Shown piece by piece: positions 45,966 to 47,591 of a DNA stretch of 47,591 nt; the first letter of the stretch is position 1, and the number at the start of each line of letters is the position of its first letter. Where the stretch lies: the NCBI GenBank assembly GCA_038093975.1, contig JBBPTG010000184.1, forward strand, positions 1 through 47,591. Direction: 5' to 3'. Below the pieces are notes generated by a model. That model worked only from the letters and a program-made list of their open reading frames with translations, was not told where the DNA came from and did not search any database. The stretch is from Chalciporus piperatus (taxonomy: Eukaryota; Basidiomycota; Agaricomycetes; Boletales; Boletaceae). Made by a program: the position numbers and the translations under genes.

Positions 45966-46139
45966 TTACTAGTTCACTATATCTTATGATTAATTCACAC
46001 CTTATGACAGTTCAGAAAATGCGAAATATATTATGTCTAACTATTACATGTATTGTGGTACAATAGTTACAAGTTAATGAAGTGCCATGCAACACGAGCA
46101 GCTATGTACGAGGTGAGTAGGTGTGTTAGTCAACAAATA

Positions 46140-46790
46140 AACACGAACCTTTGAAGCCAGCGGGGCTGTTGAGCCCGCGCCGGCTTCGTTGTTTGAGCTT
46201 GAGGTGGTGAGAAGTGGTGGTAGCGGGCCGAGCAGTGCGAGCAGCTGTTTGTGGGGTGAGCAGGTGGCTTATCACTCACCTCGTGAAGCCGGCGGGGCTG
46301 TTGAGCCCACGCCGGCCGCGTTTTCGCGTTTTCGTCGTTTTCGTGTCGGGAGTGGTGTGGTAGGTGGTAGTGGGCCGCGCAGTGCGAGCGGCTGTTTGCG
46401 GGGTGAGCGGATGTGGTGGTGAGCGAGTTCTCACTCACCTCGTGAAGCCGGCGGGGCTGTTGAGCCCACGCCGGCCGCGTTTTCGCGTTTTCGTCGTTTT
46501 CGTGTCGAGAGTGGTGTGGTAGGTGGTAGTGGGCCGAGCAGTGCAAGCGGCTGTTTGCGGGGTGAGCAGGTGGCTTATCACTCACCTCGTGAAGCCGGCG
46601 GGGCTGTTGAGCCCACGCCGGCCGCGTTTTCGCGTTTTCGTCGTTTTTGTGTCGAGAGTGAGGTGGTAGGTGGCAGCAGGCTGTTTGCGAGGTGAGCGGA
46701 TATGGTGGTGAGCGAGTTTTCACTCACCTGGCGATGCCGGCGGGGCTTTTGAGCCCTCGCCGGCCGTTTTGTTGTTGTTGAGGTGTGGTG
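46140..46790. repeat. Five 133-159-bp tandem repeats with a hairpin in each
   Basis: Copies are anchored near 46155, 46288, 46447, 46596 and 46736 (spacings about 133, 159, 149 and 140). The core of each is a near-perfect palindrome: left arm GCCGGCGGGGCT, loop GTTG (TTTG in the last copy), right arm AGCCC-x-CGCCGGC. Copies 2-4 continue with GCGTTTTCGCGTTTTCGTCG. A minus-strand frame of 197 codons (46130-46723) is open through the array, but it is repetitive and probably not a gene. Confidence 0.9.
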
Positions 46791-46889
46791 TAGTGGTGAG
46801 AGAGAGTCGAAGAGGTGGCACGGCAAATTCAACATGGTCACGTGACTTTTTCGCGCGGATTTTGTGTCAAGTCCGAGCATTAGGGAAAT

Positions 46890-47530
46890 GTAGCTACACT
46901 TTATTAGGATCTCCTACACTAGATAGCTACCATATTTTTTGTACACTTGTGTATGCTTTTTTGTACACTTTCAATAGGTTTGATCTCCACATACTTTGCT
47001 ACACTTGTAACTACACACTTACTGCGCTTTTTGTACACTTTTGCTACACTCTAACCTAATACACTTTCCCACACTTGTAACTACACATTTACTACGCTTT
47101 TTTGTACACTTTTGTTACACTCAATCTAGCTACACTTTCCTACACATTTGATTCAAGTTTTACTACGCTTTTTTGTTACACTTTGCTACACTCAATCACT
47201 ACACTTGTAACTACACTTTTAGTACACTTTTGTGTCCACTTTAGCTACACTCTATCACTACACACTTTCCCACACATTTCACTACACTTTTACTACGCTT
47301 TTTTGTACACTTTTGCTACACTCAATCTAGCTACACTTTCCCACACTCTTGACTACACTTTTACTACGCTTTTTTGTACACTTTGCTCACTCAATCTAGC
47401 TATACTTTCCCACACTTGTAACTACACTTTTACTACGCTTTTTTGTACACTTCACTACACTCAATCCTAATACCCTTTCCCACATTGTTAACTACACTTT
47501 TAGTACACATTTTTGTGGACTTTAGCTATA
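46890..47530. repeat. About 70-bp tandem repeats, rich in TACACTT
   Basis: About eight or nine copies of a unit whose marker ACTACGCTTTTTTGTACAC recurs near 47020, 47092, 47162, 47290, 47362 and 47432, with variants in between. Inside each unit TACACTT recurs several times. The plus strand is almost free of G, giving strong strand asymmetry. Plus-strand open frames here are by-products of the repeat. Confidence 0.9.
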
Positions 47531-47591
47531 ATCCATCCTATGAATGATTATAAAATGTCACTAATTAGAATGACTCTATTAGATACTGAGT

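Noticed and set aside
46130..46723. 197-codon minus-strand frame through the hairpin repeats
   Set aside because: Its content is only the repeat translated; no unique domain and no ends of a gene. Treated as a satellite by-product.
46140..46790. CRISPR-like array of palindromic repeats
   Set aside because: The genome is eukaryotic, the units are 133-159 bp, and the sequences between palindromes are themselves repeated, not unique spacers.

Overview
The window is nuclear DNA of a filamentous basidiomycete, most likely an Agaricomycete. The signs are genes cut by many short introns (about 45-75 nt), a G1 (glutamic) peptidase, a zinc-cluster/fungal-specific transcription factor, an agaric-type WD40 protein with a conserved C-terminal tail, a STAND/NACHT relic, and basidiomycete-type Ty3/gypsy and LINE remains. 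Exon models were built by hand from splice sites, frame continuity and family motifs.

Left edge (1-2409): the 5' end of a minus-strand LTR retrotransposon, with its LTR and a 676-codon gag that runs off the window. 3.4-7.5 kb: a secreted G1 peptidase homologue, a decayed LINE RNase-H tail, and an NCS1 purine/cytosine permease. 7.6-16.4 kb (minus): a USP25/28-like deubiquitinase homologue without its catalytic cysteine, then a 1289-aa Zn2Cys6 transcription factor. A 4.9-kb gene-poor stretch follows, then a WD40 protein (minus). 26.7-30.5 kb (plus): a 1101-aa disordered Ser/Pro-rich protein.

32-37 kb is a dynamic block: a broken NACHT (NLR-like) gene, a small unknown basic protein, and a protein with a PD-(D/E)XK-like core followed by ten 30-bp coding repeats. 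37.4-43.4 kb is a housekeeping block: mre11 (minus), divergently paired with a GDP-fucose-transporter-like SLC35 protein, then the Hikeshi homologue OPI10.

Right edge (45.0-47.6 kb): the 3' LTR and polypurine tract of a second, related retroelement, then three different tandem-repeat tracts, one carrying a strong hairpin in every unit.

The genes do not form one pathway. The most unusual points are the USP-fold protein with Ala in place of the catalytic Cys beside intact His and Asp boxes; an mre11 gene whose GD-L-F-H metal-binding motif cannot be read intact; a G1 peptidase with Ala at the catalytic Gln position; and three GC-AG introns plus several micro-exons in neighbouring genes.
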